In this document: one piece after another, positions 6,641 to 16,378 of the stretch
How positions within the stretch are numbered: the stretch's first letter is position 1
Layout: every line of letters begins with the position of its first letter
Assembly (NCBI GenBank): GCA_029250685.1
Contig: JAQXEU010000008.1
Location: 1 to 42,094, forward strand
Source of the DNA: Polaribacter sp.
Lineage (GTDB): Bacteria; Bacteroidota; Bacteroidia; Flavobacteriales; Flavobacteriaceae
DNA length: 42,094 bases
Reading direction: 5' to 3'
The notes under the pieces: generated by a model
Seen by the model: the letters and a program-made list of their open reading frames with translations, nothing else
Databases searched by the model: none
What the model was told of the DNA's origin: nothing
Translations under genes and position numbers: made by a program

Positions 6641-7807
6641 TTAAGTTACTGGCTTATAATCCTTCTTGTCAATGATCATTTTTGCGATAATTTCTTTCAA
6701 AATTTCAGAAGTTCCTCCGCCAATTGGACCCAATCTACTATCTCTTAACATTCTTGCCATCGGGTAATCTTCCATATAACCATAACCTCCAAGTAACTGA
6801 AGACAATCGTAAATTACAGAATCTGCTATTTTTGTTGATAACAACTTAGACATACTTGCTTCTTTTACAACATATTGTCCGTCATTTAAGCGCTTAGCAA
6901 TTGAGTAGTTAAATTCTTTACACATTTCTACCTCACTTGCCATTTCAGCAACTTTATGTCTTAATGCTTGAAACTTATCTAAGGATTTACCAAAAGCAAT
7001 TCTTTCTTTCATATAATTAAGTCCATATTCAACAGCATATTCTGCTCTTGCATGTGCATTAACTCCCATCACTAATCTTTCTAAAGCAAAATGTTGCATG
7101 ATATACGGAAATCCTTTTCCTTCTTCACCCATTAAATTTTCTTCTGAAATAACAACATTATCAAAAGAAATTTCTCCAGTATCTGATGCTTTCCAACCTA
7201 ATTTATCTAATTTAGTTGCAGAAATTCCTTCTGTATTTCTATCAACTAAAAATATACTAATTCCTTTATTCCCAAGTTCTGGCTGAGTCTTTGCTGCAAC
7301 AACCAAATAATCTGAATAGACTCCGTTTGTTATAAATGTTTTTGAGCCATTTAAAACATATGTGCTTTCTTTCTTTTCTGCTGTTGTTCTAATTCCTGCT
7401 ACATCAGAACCTGCAAAAGGTTCAGAAATGCATAGACATCCAATCTTATCTCCATGAATACTTGGAGTTAAATATTGCTCTTTAATTCTATCGTCACCTT
7501 CTTTTTCTAAATGTGTCATTGCTAAATATGCATGCGCCCACATTGCAGCTGCAAAACCTCCGGAATGAATTCTTTGTAGTTCTTCTAAAAAGATAACTGT
7601 ATAAAAAATATCTAAACCTAAACCTCCGTTTTCTTCAGAAACATTTAGTCCGAAATAACCCATTTCGCCAAATTTTTTCCAAATAAAGCGTTCTATAGAT
7701 CCTGTTTTTTCCCATTTATCTATATGCGGTGTAACTTCTTTTTTAAGGAAATCCCTAAAACTTTCTCTAAAAGAATTATGCTCTTCAGTAAAGTACATAC
7801 TATTCAT
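6641..7807 (-). CDS. Acyl-CoA dehydrogenase
   Basis: FAD-dependent enzyme introducing a 2,3 double bond into an acyl-CoA, in fatty-acid or branched-chain degradation. The 388 residues have the usual helical N-terminal domain, a beta domain (CLCISEPFAGSDVAGIRTTA, about 124-142) and the C-terminal helical domain (AFGKSLDKFQALRHKVAEMA, about 271-290; LLGGYGYMEDYPMAR, about 338-352). The usual catalytic Glu of the YEGT motif is replaced by G (IGGGTSEI, about 362-369), while a Glu is present at E243 in LERLVMG, the place used by isovaleryl- and long-chain enzymes. Substrate is not determined. It follows the helix-hairpin-helix gene by 20 nt. An alternative ATG exists three codons in (7798). Confidence 0.93.
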   Translation of the reverse strand: MNSMYFTEEHNSFRESFRDFLKKEVTPHIDKWEKTGSIERFIWKKFGEMGYFGLNVSEENGGLGLDIFYTVIFLEELQRIHSGGFAAAMWAHAYLAMTHLEKEGDDRIKEQYLTPSIHGDKIGCLCISEPFAGSDVAGIRTTAEKKESTYVLNGSKTFITNGVYSDYLVVAAKTQPELGNKGISIFLVDRNTEGISATKLDKLGWKASDTGEISFDNVVISEENLMGEEGKGFPYIMQHFALERLVMGVNAHARAEYAVEYGLNYMKERIAFGKSLDKFQALRHKVAEMASEVEMCKEFNYSIAKRLNDGQYVVKEASMSKLLSTKIADSVIYDCLQLLGGYGYMEDYPMARMLRDSRLGPIGGGTSEILKEIIAKMIIDKKDYKPVT

Positions 7808-7827
7808 TATACAATCTTTTTGGTTGT

Positions 7828-8706
7828 TTATTTAGCTTCCAAATATATGACTATTCTGTCATATTTATCAATCGGAAATCCTTCAATATTTTTTAATTCC
7901 TCAATCGATTGTAATTCAGCAACTTCATCTCTAAATTCAAAGATTTTTTTACACAATTCATAATCTACATATGGGTTTGAAAGGACTTGTTTAAAAGTAG
8001 CGGTATTAACATTCATCTTTTTGATGATAGGCTTATCAATAATTTGAAAAGTATTCAGGATGGTTTGCGCTATAGATTTCTCAAGATTCCAAACTTCCAT
8101 CAATTGATTTTGATATGTAAAACCATTAAGCTTTTTTCTATACTTGATTATTCTTTGAGCCAAATATTCGTTAACTCCATTTATTGTTTGAAAATCTTTT
8201 GCAGTAGCAAAGTTTAAATCTGTAGTGCTTATTTTTACTTTAAGTACTTTATGTTTTAGGGATGTGTTTTTTGCTTTTTTATTTTGCTGCTTTACAACCC
8301 AATCTGGGAATTTAAAATAAGGAGATATTTTACTCAATAAACTATCGGAAACTTCTGTAATCTTCTGAAATTGACTAACCGAATTAATAAATTTTTTGCT
8401 TTTTCTAAAAGTAAGCAATCTATCAATCTCTTTTAAAGACATTCCTAATTGCGATCCTTTATAGTCTGAGATATAGTTTGGATTAAAGGGATACATCTTT
8501 GGTTTCCTTTTTTCAATTTCATTTTTTTTGAGAGAATCAATTTTTGCGTTTAAAGCAATTGATTCATCAATATTGAATATTTCTTTATCATTAGAAAAAT
8601 CAACAAACGAATACACTACCTGCAATAAAAGAATAATCAATAGCAAAAAGAAAACCCCATTCCGTTGGCTTTTGTTATACCAGAAATGGGGTTTTAATAT
8701 TTTCAT
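7828..8706 (-). CDS. Membrane-anchored helix-hairpin-helix protein
   Basis: A 292-residue protein with one N-terminal membrane segment (about 18-34, LLLIILLLQVVYSF) and several helix-hairpin-helix repeats of the ComEA type in the rest, for example TINGVNEYLAQRIIKYR and NIEGFPIDKYDRIVIYL near the C-terminus. Such motifs bind DNA without sequence preference; the topology places them outside the cytoplasmic membrane, so a role in DNA handling in the periplasm or at the cell surface is possible but unproven. It begins 10 nt after agcS and is followed closely by the acyl-CoA dehydrogenase, so the three are probably one transcript. Confidence 0.8.
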   Translation of the reverse strand: MKILKPHFWYNKSQRNGVFFLLLIILLLQVVYSFVDFSNDKEIFNIDESIALNAKIDSLKKNEIEKRKPKMYPFNPNYISDYKGSQLGMSLKEIDRLLTFRKSKKFINSVSQFQKITEVSDSLLSKISPYFKFPDWVVKQQNKKAKNTSLKHKVLKVKISTTDLNFATAKDFQTINGVNEYLAQRIIKYRKKLNGFTYQNQLMEVWNLEKSIAQTILNTFQIIDKPIIKKMNVNTATFKQVLSNPYVDYELCKKIFEFRDEVAELQSIEELKNIEGFPIDKYDRIVIYLEAK

Positions 8707-8716
8707 TAAAAATTAT

Positions 8717-10339
8717 TTATGCTTTTTCGCCTTTTATAGCATCAGTATATCTTTTCAATTGCTTCTTAACCACTGGGAATAAGAAAAACAATCCAATCAT
8801 ATTAGGGAACACCATTGCAAAAATCATTGCATCTGAGAAATCCCAAATAGATTTCATACTAGCAGCAGCACCAATCACAACAAATAAACAAAACAATAAT
8901 TTGTATGCCATATCTGCTCTTTTACCTCTACCGAATAAATATTTCCAAGATTGTAATCCGTAATAAGACCAAGAAATCATTGTAGAAACTGCAAATAATA
9001 CTACAGCTATTGTTAAGAAGACATTAGAATAAGGAATGTATTCTGCAAATGCTTTAGATGTAATCCCAGCACCTTCAAAAGATTCTCCTCCAATCATTAC
9101 TGCTCCTGCTCCATCACCTCCATATTGGAAAACTGATGCACCTGACGCATCTCCTCCAAAATTAAAAATAATAATTACCAAAGCTGTCATTGTACAAATT
9201 ACAACAGTATCAATAAATGGCTCTAATAAAGCGACTAAACCTTCTGATGCAGAATATTTTGTTTTCACAGCTGAATGTGCAATAGATGCAGAACCTGCTC
9301 CTGCTTCATTTGAAAATGCTGCTCTTTTAAATCCTACTAACAACACTCCTATAAATCCACCAACTCCGATAGCTGTTGGATTAAATGCTTCTCTAAAAAT
9401 CAAAGCAAATGCATCATCAATTAACGAGAAGTTTGCTCCTAAAATATATAAACAAGCTAACACATATAATCCTGCCATAAACGGAACTACTTTTTCTGTT
9501 ACTTGTGCAATTCTTTTAATTCCTCCAATAATAATAACACCAACTAAAATTGCTAATACAATTCCAATCCATGCTCCAGCAGCAGTGCTTTCTAATCCTA
9601 ATAATTCTTTTAAAACAACTGTTGCTTGATTTGACTGAGCAGCGTTACCACCACCAAAAGATCCTCCAATACAGAAAATTGCAAAAATAACAGCTACTAT
9701 TTTTCCTAATATCTCAAATCCTCTTTCTTTTAATCCTTTACTGATGTAGTACATCGGACCACCATAAACAGTTCCGTCTTCTCCTACATCTCTATATTGA
9801 ACTCCTAATGTACATTCTACAAATTTTGTTGACATTCCTAAAAACCCACAAATCACCATCCAAAATGTAGCTCCAGGACCACCTAATGCAATTGCCAAAG
9901 CAACTCCAGCTATATTTCCATTTCCAACAGTTCCAGAAACGGCTGTTGCTAACGCCTGGAAATGTGTAACTTCTCCTTCTGCACTTTCATCTTTAATGGT
10001 TCCTTTAATATCTCCTTCAACAGCTAAATCTGAATCTCCAGACTCATGATGATCTAAATCATCATATTTCCCTCTAACAACATTAATTGCTGTTTTAAAA
10101 TGAAAAACGTTTGGAAACTTAAAATAGATAGTAAAAAAAACAGCACTTGCTACTAATAAAAGAAGTACAAATGGAATCTCAATACTTTCACTTTTATAAA
10201 TAGGAAAGAAAATGATACTACTAAAGAAATCTGATATCGGCTTAAAGGCTTCATCAATTTTTTGGTCTAATCCTTTTTCTTGTGCAAATGTTAACATTGG
10301 AATTGCTAAAAAAAGCAACGAGAGAAGTTTTTTCTTCAT
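8717..10339 (-). CDS. Alanine/glycine:cation symporter family protein
   Basis: Sodium- or proton-coupled amino-acid importer of the AGCS family. The 540-residue form starts MKKKLLSLLFLAIPMLTFAQ, a clear signal peptide. The frame continues upstream to 10405, but that would hide the signal sequence, so the ATG at 10339 is preferred. Family motifs seen include AVSGTVGNGNIAGVALAIAL and GGPMYYISKGLKERG, and FKRAAFSNEAGAGSASIAHS. About ten membrane segments follow. The mature N-terminus has an extra acidic segment (DDLDHHESGDSDLAVEGD) before the core, seen in some Bacteroidota members. It leads the operon with the helix-hairpin-helix gene. Confidence 0.92.
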   Translation of the reverse strand: MKKKLLSLLFLAIPMLTFAQEKGLDQKIDEAFKPISDFFSSIIFFPIYKSESIEIPFVLLLLVASAVFFTIYFKFPNVFHFKTAINVVRGKYDDLDHHESGDSDLAVEGDIKGTIKDESAEGEVTHFQALATAVSGTVGNGNIAGVALAIALGGPGATFWMVICGFLGMSTKFVECTLGVQYRDVGEDGTVYGGPMYYISKGLKERGFEILGKIVAVIFAIFCIGGSFGGGNAAQSNQATVVLKELLGLESTAAGAWIGIVLAILVGVIIIGGIKRIAQVTEKVVPFMAGLYVLACLYILGANFSLIDDAFALIFREAFNPTAIGVGGFIGVLLVGFKRAAFSNEAGAGSASIAHSAVKTKYSASEGLVALLEPFIDTVVICTMTALVIIIFNFGGDASGASVFQYGGDGAGAVMIGGESFEGAGITSKAFAEYIPYSNVFLTIAVVLFAVSTMISWSYYGLQSWKYLFGRGKRADMAYKLLFCLFVVIGAAASMKSIWDFSDAMIFAMVFPNMIGLFFLFPVVKKQLKRYTDAIKGEKA

Positions 10340-10428
10340 GATATATTTTGTTAGTTTATTAAATTTTGTTGACCGCAATATCATAAAAAATTGCCCTTTT
10401 GACAACTTTTAAGTCTTAAAAATGAATA

Positions 10429-11331
10429 TTACATTAATTTTAACTTGAATCTTTGTAAATCTTCTTTGAATGATTTTGGGTAAAACTCTAAAACTCGATT
10501 CGTTTTTGACAAATCAAATCCTGTTTTTTTTGGTCTTGCAGCAGTTTGATTTAAAGTACTTGTAGAAATTGGTTTAATCAATGACTTATCTAGATCAAAA
10601 ACGTCAGCAATTTCTTGAGCAATTTCAAAAATACTTAACAATTGATTGCTAGAAATATTGAAAACTCCAGTTGCTTTTTTATCTACAGAAATCTTACACG
10701 CCAACGCTAAATCTTCTACAAAAGTAGGCGTTCTAAATTGATCATCTACAATCGTAATTTCCTTCTTATTTTCTAACATTTCTTTAACCCAAAGTATAAT
10801 ATTACTTCGACTCATATCATTTACCAATCCATAAACCAAAATAGTTCTTAATATGGTAAAATTAATTGTTGATTTTTCTAAAATCTCTTCTGAAAGTAAT
10901 TTGGTTTCACCATAATAACTCAACGGATTCGGTGCATCAGTTTCTGTGTAATTTCCTTTTTCTCCGTCAAAAATAAAATCTGTAGAAAGATGAATTAAAT
11001 GTGCATTTATTTCTGAACAAATATCCGTTAAGTTTTGTACCACATTTACGTTTAAATCAAAACAACCAATTCTATCATTTTCGCAAGCATCAACATTTGT
11101 CATTGCTGCTGTGTTAATTATAAAATCTGGATTGATTTGAACTGTTTTTTCAATTAACAACTCCTTCTTCGTAATGTCAATACTCTGATACTCAAAATCA
11201 GTTCTTCCACTTCTGTTTTTACCTTTTGAGAAACCAAAGATTTCGTAGCTCTTTTTATCCTTAAGAAATAATGCAATTAAGTTTTGACCTAACAACCCGT
11301 TACTTCCAGTAATAAGAATTTTCGTTTTCAT
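10429..11331 (-). CDS. RmlD-like SDR oxidoreductase (dTDP-4-dehydrorhamnose reductase family)
   Basis: Extended short-chain dehydrogenase of the RmlD substrate-binding family, 300 residues. The N-terminal Rossmann motif is GSNGLLG (about 9-15) and the catalytic pair is Y140-x3-K144 in SYYGETK, with the conserved STDFIFDG before it. The closest textbook activity is NADPH-dependent reduction of dTDP-4-dehydrorhamnose, but no rmlA, rmlB or rmlC lies nearby, so the true substrate is open. Its ATG overlaps the stop of the potassium channel gene by one base (TAATG), which suggests coupled translation. Confidence 0.85.
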   Translation of the reverse strand: MKTKILITGSNGLLGQNLIALFLKDKKSYEIFGFSKGKNRSGRTDFEYQSIDITKKELLIEKTVQINPDFIINTAAMTNVDACENDRIGCFDLNVNVVQNLTDICSEINAHLIHLSTDFIFDGEKGNYTETDAPNPLSYYGETKLLSEEILEKSTINFTILRTILVYGLVNDMSRSNIILWVKEMLENKKEITIVDDQFRTPTFVEDLALACKISVDKKATGVFNISSNQLLSIFEIAQEIADVFDLDKSLIKPISTSTLNQTAARPKKTGFDLSKTNRVLEFYPKSFKEDLQRFKLKLM

Positions 11332-12329
11332 TAAAACAACTTCCTAAGTTTTACAATTTGTTCTGGCTTCCCTAAAACGATTAACCTAGAATCAGCAACT
11401 AATTTAATTGACGCTTCTGGGTTGATGACATAATTTCCGTCAGATGTTTTAAATCCAATAACGGTACAACCTGTTTTATTCCTTAAATCTAAATCAAAAA
11501 TTGTCTTACCTAAATACTCTTTTGGCAAGCCATTTACATCAACTTCTTCTAGGTTTGCAGTTGTTTCTCCTTCAATAGTTAATCGATCTACAAATTCAAT
11601 AACATCTGGCGTAACAACTAATGAGGCCATATGTGCTCCACCTAATTTATCTGGCATAATTACATTGGATGCTCCTGCAATTTTCAACTTACTATTTGAT
11701 GATTCATTTGAAGCTCTACTAATAATTTTACAATCTTTACTTAACTGACTTGCGGTTAAAACCACAAATAAATTATCTGCATCAGAAGGCAAAGCCGTAA
11801 TTAAATAATTTGCATTTTCGATTCCTGCTTTTAACAAAACTTCATCAGTTGTTGCATCACCTTCAATATATAAAATACCCTCTTCTTCTAAAGAACTAAT
11901 TAATTCTTTATCTTTTTCTACAACTACAAATTTTTGCTGATAACTCCTTAATTTATTAATGGCTTGCATTCCATTTCTTCCGTAACCACAAACAATTGTG
12001 TGTTGTTTTAGTTTGTCTATTTTCTGTTGCACTTTCTTACGTTTTAATTGTTTAAAAAACTCTCCATTTGCTAATGCTTCTGTAAATGATGAAACTGCAT
12101 ATCCAAATAAAGAAAGACTTGTTAAAATTAGAAATATTGTAAAAACCTTTTCTTCTGTATTCATGGGATGTAATTCCCTAAATCCAACAGTAGAAATTGT
12201 AATAACTGTCATGTAAAGAGCATCAATAAAATCAAAATCTGACAATGACATATAACCAACAACTCCAATAGATAGAATTGTTAATAGAAAAAATAATGCT
12301 TTATAAAATTTAGATTTTAAGCTTTTCAT
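11331..12329 (-). CDS. Potassium channel with TrkA-N (RCK) domain
   Basis: A 332-residue two-transmembrane channel subunit. Membrane helices are at about 9-28 and 62-82, with a pore loop and filter TISTVGF (about 44-50). The cytosolic RCK part begins near 109 with HTIVCGYGRNGMQAIN, an NAD-binding Rossmann fold, then a TrkA-C-like domain (about 245-332). The filter reads TVGF-R rather than TVGYG; the last glycine is absent, which is odd for a K+ channel. It is cotranscribed with pspC upstream and the RmlD-like gene downstream through one-base overlaps. Confidence 0.88.
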   Translation of the reverse strand: MKSLKSKFYKALFFLLTILSIGVVGYMSLSDFDFIDALYMTVITISTVGFRELHPMNTEEKVFTIFLILTSLSLFGYAVSSFTEALANGEFFKQLKRKKVQQKIDKLKQHTIVCGYGRNGMQAINKLRSYQQKFVVVEKDKELISSLEEEGILYIEGDATTDEVLLKAGIENANYLITALPSDADNLFVVLTASQLSKDCKIISRASNESSNSKLKIAGASNVIMPDKLGGAHMASLVVTPDVIEFVDRLTIEGETTANLEEVDVNGLPKEYLGKTIFDLDLRNKTGCTVIGFKTSDGNYVINPEASIKLVADSRLIVLGKPEQIVKLRKLF

Positions 12330-12556
12330 TATAAGTCAAAAACTGAGCTTCGTTTGGTGTAAATCATATCTTTTAATCGGAGCACAAAAGCCAATGTTAA
12401 ATAGAATGCAAAGGACAAACCAACAGTAACAAAAGAAATGTAAATAAAGAACAATCTCACATTCAAAGCACGCATTCCTAATCTGTCTGCTAATCTTGTA
12501 GAAACAGCAAACCCGTGGCGTTCAAAATAATGTCTAACTGAGTGTATAAAAGTCAT
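12329..12556 (-). CDS. PspC domain protein
   Basis: A 75-residue PspC-type membrane protein, related to the phage-shock response regulator PspC of Gammaproteobacteria. The short N-terminal part (RHGFAVSTRLADRLGMRALNVRLFFIY) is the conserved PspC segment; one or two membrane helices lie at about 33-60. No pspA or pspB is close. It is the first gene of a three-gene operon and its stop overlaps the K+ channel start by one base (TAATG). Confidence 0.8.
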   Translation of the reverse strand: MTFIHSVRHYFERHGFAVSTRLADRLGMRALNVRLFFIYISFVTVGLSFAFYLTLAFVLRLKDMIYTKRSSVFDL

Positions 12557-12635
12557 TAAAAAATATTGTTAACGCAAGATAAGATATAAAGATGAATTGC
12601 TCTTAGCTTTTAAGTAAAAAATAAATTGGTTTGTG

Positions 12636-12643
12636 TAACTTTG
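12636..12643 (+). promoter_or_regulatory. -7 promoter box of uvrA
   Basis: TAACTTTG fits TAnnTTTG and lies 23 nt before the TTG start codon at 12667. It falls inside the longer open frame that begins at 12631, which shows that the longer frame cannot be the translated form. No clear TTG -33 element is present. Confidence 0.6.
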
Positions 12644-12666
12644 CTTTTTTCTTAAAATTCCCACTT

Positions 12667-15492
12667 TTGAAACAACAAGAATATATAGAAGTTTTTGGCG
12701 CTAGAGTTCATAATTTAAAAAATATTGATGTTAAAATTCCACGTGAGAAATTGGTTGTCATTACTGGTTTAAGTGGAAGTGGAAAATCTTCGTTAGCCTT
12801 TGACACGATTTATGCTGAAGGACAACGAAGATATATTGAAACTTTTTCTGCATACGCAAGACAGTTTTTAGGCGGATTAGAAAGACCAGATGTTGATAAA
12901 ATTGACGGACTTTCGCCTGTTATTTCGATCGAGCAAAAAACCACCAATAAAAGCCCGCGTTCTACAGTTGGAACCATTACTGAGATTTACGATTTTTTAC
13001 GTTTACTTTTCGCCAGAGCTGCCGATGCATATTCTTATAATACAGAAGAAAAAATGGTGAGTTATTCTGATGAAAAAATCAAAGAATTAATTCTATCAGA
13101 TTATAACGATAAAAAAATCGCCGTTTTAGCACCGCTTGTAAAATCTAGAAAAGGGCATTACAGAGAATTATTTGAACAAATTTCTAAGCAAGGTTTTGTA
13201 AAAGTTCGTGTTGACGGAGAGATTATTGAGATTACAAAAGGAATGCGCCTAGACAGATACAAAACACACGACATTGAAGTTGTAATTGATCGAATTATTG
13301 TTAATAGTTCTGCCGAAAAAAGATTAGAAGAAACGATAAAAACAGCTTTGTATACAGGCAATAATATTTTAATGGTTATTGATTTAGAAACGAATAACCC
13401 AAGATATTTTAGTAGAGATTTAATGTGCCCAACAACCGGAATTGCATACCCGAATCCAGAGCCAAACACCTTTTCATTCAACTCACCAAAAGGAGCTTGT
13501 ACTTCTTGTAGTGGACTAGGAATCACAAACGAAGTAAACCTAAAAAAGGTTATTCCAGATAATTCAACTTCAATAAAAAACGGTGGAATTATTCCTTTAG
13601 GAGAGCAAAAAAATAGTTGGATTTTTAAACAATTACAATTAATAGCAGAACGATATAATTTCAAATTAAGCGATCCAATCAATAAAATTCCAAAAGAAGC
13701 ACTTGATGTGATTTTAAATGGTGGAAACGAAAAATTCAATATTGAATCCAAAGCAGCTGGAGTAACAAGAAATTACGAAATTGATTTTGAAGGAATTATT
13801 TCATTTATCAACAGTCAATATAAAAATAGTGAATCTACATCGATAAAAAGGTGGGCAAAAGATTTTATGGACGAAGTTTCTTGCTCAACTTGCAACGGAA
13901 ATCGCCTTAAAAAAGAAGCATTATATTTTAAGATTCTTAACAAAAACATTAGTGAATTAGCTAAAATGGATGTTACTGAGTTGGCAATTTGGTTTGATAA
14001 TATCGAGAAGAAATTATCTAAAAGACAATTAATAATTGCGTCAGAGATTTTAAAAGAAATCAGGACTAGAATTCAGTTTTTATTAGATGTTGGTTTAGAT
14101 TATTTAAACTTAGACAGAACATCAAAATCTTTATCTGGTGGTGAAGCGCAACGAATTCGGCTGGCAACTCAAATTGGTTCGCAATTAGTTGGCGTTTTAT
14201 ATATTTTAGACGAACCAAGTATTGGATTACACCAAAGAGATAATCAGAAATTAATAGACTCTTTAATTAAGCTAAGAGATATCGGAAACTCAGTTTTAGT
14301 TGTAGAACATGATAAAGACATGATTGAAAGTGCAGATTTTGTATTTGATATTGGTCCTGGAGCAGGAAGACATGGAGGTGAAATTGTAAGTGAAGGAACT
14401 TTTGAAGAATTAAAAAAACACAATACATTAACTGCCGATTATATTACAGGTAAAAAAGAAATAGCAGTTCCTACAAAAAGAAGAAAAGGGAACGGAAAAA
14501 AAATACATTTGAAAGGAGCAACAGGAAATAATTTAAAAAATGTTTCTGTCGATTTTCCTTTAGGAAAAATGATTTGTGTTACTGGAGTTTCTGGGAGCGG
14601 AAAATCAACCTTAATTAACGAAACATTATATCCAATTTTAAATGCTCATATTTATCGTGGCGTAAAAAAACCAATGCCCTACCAAAGCATAAAGGGAATA
14701 GAGCACATAGACAAGGTTATAGATATTGACCAATCTCCAATCGGAAGAACACCAAGATCAAATCCAGCAACTTACACAGGAACATTTGGCGAAATCAGAA
14801 GTTTGTTTGCAAAAACTGCAGAAGCCGCAATTAGAGGTTATAAACCTGGACGGTTTTCATTTAATGTAACTGGAGGAAGATGCGAAACGTGCCAAGGTGG
14901 CGGAGTTCGAGTTATTGAAATGAATTTTTTACCAGATGTTCATGTAGAATGCGAAACATGTCAAGGAAAACGCTTTAATAGAGAAACCTTAGAGATTCGT
15001 TATAAAGGAAAATCAATTGCCGATATTTTAGGGATGACGATTGATGAAGCTGTTGTGTTTTTTGAAAAAGTTCCAAAAATCCATAGGAAAATTAAAACAA
15101 TTAAAGACGTTGGTTTAGGATATATCACCTTAGGGCAACAATCTACAACGCTTTCTGGAGGAGAAGCACAACGTATAAAATTAGCATCAGAATTATCTAA
15201 AAGAGACACCGGTAATACTTTTTATATTTTAGATGAACCTACAACTGGATTACATTTTGAAGATATTAGAGTTTTAATGGATGTTTTAAATAAATTAGCA
15301 GATAAAGGAAATACTGTTTTAATTATTGAACACAATTTAGACGTTGTAAAATTAGCAGATTACATTATTGATATTGGAATGGAAGGTGGAAAAAAAGGAG
15401 GAGAAGTTTTATGTTTCGGAACTCCAGAACAAGTATCAAAACACAAAACCAGCTATACTGCTAAATTCCTTAAAAAGGAATTAAAACATTAA
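12667..15492 (+). CDS. uvrA: Excinuclease ABC subunit A
   Basis: DNA-damage recognition ATPase of nucleotide excision repair, acting with UvrB and UvrC. The 941-residue protein starts at TTG ([18 protein letters not shown], the usual UvrA N-terminus). It has two ABC ATPase modules: Walker [10 protein letters not shown] (about 34-42) and GVSGSGKST (about 650), each with a signature LSGGEAQRI, and cysteine zinc modules ([26 protein letters not shown]). All ATPase and zinc motifs look intact. It stands alone between the divergent pspC operon and the LOG gene. Confidence 0.97.
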   Translation: MKQQEYIEVFGARVHNLKNIDVKIPREKLVVITGLSGSGKSSLAFDTIYAEGQRRYIETFSAYARQFLGGLERPDVDKIDGLSPVISIEQKTTNKSPRSTVGTITEIYDFLRLLFARAADAYSYNTEEKMVSYSDEKIKELILSDYNDKKIAVLAPLVKSRKGHYRELFEQISKQGFVKVRVDGEIIEITKGMRLDRYKTHDIEVVIDRIIVNSSAEKRLEETIKTALYTGNNILMVIDLETNNPRYFSRDLMCPTTGIAYPNPEPNTFSFNSPKGACTSCSGLGITNEVNLKKVIPDNSTSIKNGGIIPLGEQKNSWIFKQLQLIAERYNFKLSDPINKIPKEALDVILNGGNEKFNIESKAAGVTRNYEIDFEGIISFINSQYKNSESTSIKRWAKDFMDEVSCSTCNGNRLKKEALYFKILNKNISELAKMDVTELAIWFDNIEKKLSKRQLIIASEILKEIRTRIQFLLDVGLDYLNLDRTSKSLSGGEAQRIRLATQIGSQLVGVLYILDEPSIGLHQRDNQKLIDSLIKLRDIGNSVLVVEHDKDMIESADFVFDIGPGAGRHGGEIVSEGTFEELKKHNTLTADYITGKKEIAVPTKRRKGNGKKIHLKGATGNNLKNVSVDFPLGKMICVTGVSGSGKSTLINETLYPILNAHIYRGVKKPMPYQSIKGIEHIDKVIDIDQSPIGRTPRSNPATYTGTFGEIRSLFAKTAEAAIRGYKPGRFSFNVTGGRCETCQGGGVRVIEMNFLPDVHVECETCQGKRFNRETLEIRYKGKSIADILGMTIDEAVVFFEKVPKIHRKIKTIKDVGLGYITLGQQSTTLSGGEAQRIKLASELSKRDTGNTFYILDEPTTGLHFEDIRVLMDVLNKLADKGNTVLIIEHNLDVVKLADYIIDIGMEGGKKGGEVLCFGTPEQVSKHKTSYTAKFLKKELKH

Positions 15493-15520
15493 TGTCACAT
15501 TGAGCAAAGTCGAAATGTTG
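15493..15520. repeat. Short dispersed palindrome-like repeat
   Basis: The 28 bases right after the uvrA stop (beginning TGTCACATTGAGC, ending AAATGTTG) contain ACATT/AATGT and a GAGC..GTCG core. From memory, elements of this type (CATTGAGC..AGTCGAAATG) recur between genes in many Flavobacteriaceae; only one copy was noticed in this window. Confidence 0.5.
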
Positions 15521-15601
15521 AAAAAAGAAGTAACTTAGCACGTTTGTCAAAAAATTATTTTGGTTGCAGAATAAAAATAAAAAAATTAAAGAAGATAGAT
15601 T

Positions 15602-16312
15602 ATGAACCCGAAGGAAGATAGAAAAGTAAGAGAAAAGTTAGATCAAAAAACATGGAATCAAATAAAAACAAATGATTCTTGGGCAATTTTTAAAATCATG
15701 TCTGAATTTGTTGAAGGATATGAAAAATTAAGTAAAATAGGCCCTTGTGTTTCTATTTTTGGTTCAGCAAGAACAAAACCAGAAGATCCTTTTTATAAAC
15801 TTGCAGAAGAAGTTGCTTTTAAATTAACACAAAATGGTTTTGGTGTTATTACTGGTGGTGGGCCTGGAATTATGGAAGCAGGAAATAAGGGTGCATACAG
15901 AGGAAAAGGAACATCAGTTGGCTTAAACATAGAATTACCCTTTGAACAACATGATAATCCATGGATTGATAATGACAAAAACTTAGAATTCCATTATTTC
16001 TTTGTTCGAAAAGTAATGTTTGTGAAATATTCTCAAGGTTTTATTGTAATGCCTGGAGGTTTCGGCACAATGGATGAATTATTTGAAGCTATTACTTTAA
16101 TACAGACAAAAAAAATTGGCCGTTTTCCAATTGTTTTAGTTGGTAGAGATTTTTGGAGCGGATTGTTAGATTGGATTAAAAAAACATTAATAGCTGAAGG
16201 AAATATTAGCGAAGAAGATTTAAATTTATTTAGAATTGTTGATACCGCAGACGAAGCTATTGATCATTTAAATAAATTTTACGCTAAATACAGTCTGAAA
16301 CCAAACTTCTAA
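15602..16312 (+). CDS. LOG family protein (TIGR00730 Rossmann fold)
   Basis: A 236-residue member of the lysine-decarboxylase-like / LOG family, related to enzymes that cleave nucleoside 5'-monophosphates to base and ribose 5-phosphate (cytokinin-activating in plants). Both signature motifs are intact: GGGPGIMEAGNKGA (about 85-98) and PGGFGTMDE (about 151-159), along with the catalytic-region FFVRKVMF. The N-terminal 45 residues are charged and not part of the core. Its physiological substrate in this bacterium is unknown. It is separated from uvrA by 109 nt. Confidence 0.9.
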   Translation: MNPKEDRKVREKLDQKTWNQIKTNDSWAIFKIMSEFVEGYEKLSKIGPCVSIFGSARTKPEDPFYKLAEEVAFKLTQNGFGVITGGGPGIMEAGNKGAYRGKGTSVGLNIELPFEQHDNPWIDNDKNLEFHYFFVRKVMFVKYSQGFIVMPGGFGTMDELFEAITLIQTKKIGRFPIVLVGRDFWSGLLDWIKKTLIAEGNISEEDLNLFRIVDTADEAIDHLNKFYAKYSLKPNF

Positions 16313-16378
16313 TAAAACTGTTACATACTTTTTTTCATTATTAAAAAGTATAATCATTTATAAAAAATCAATCTCGAA

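Noticed and set aside
9036..9629. A 197-codon frame opposite agcS
   Set aside because: Shadow of the transporter gene; composition follows the antisense of membrane helices.
10340..10405. Longer agcS start
   Set aside because: It would hide a clear signal peptide, and no family members start this way as far as I know.
10429..11331. RmlD-like gene as part of a rhamnose operon
   Set aside because: No rmlA, rmlB or rmlC is nearby, and its operon partners are pspC and a K+ channel.
13158..13751. A 197-codon frame opposite uvrA
   Set aside because: Shadow frame inside an intact uvrA; no start context or family match.
16325..16351. Hairpin ATACTTTTT/AAAAAGTAT after the LOG gene
   Set aside because: The T run is inside the stem and none follows it; the pairing is weak.
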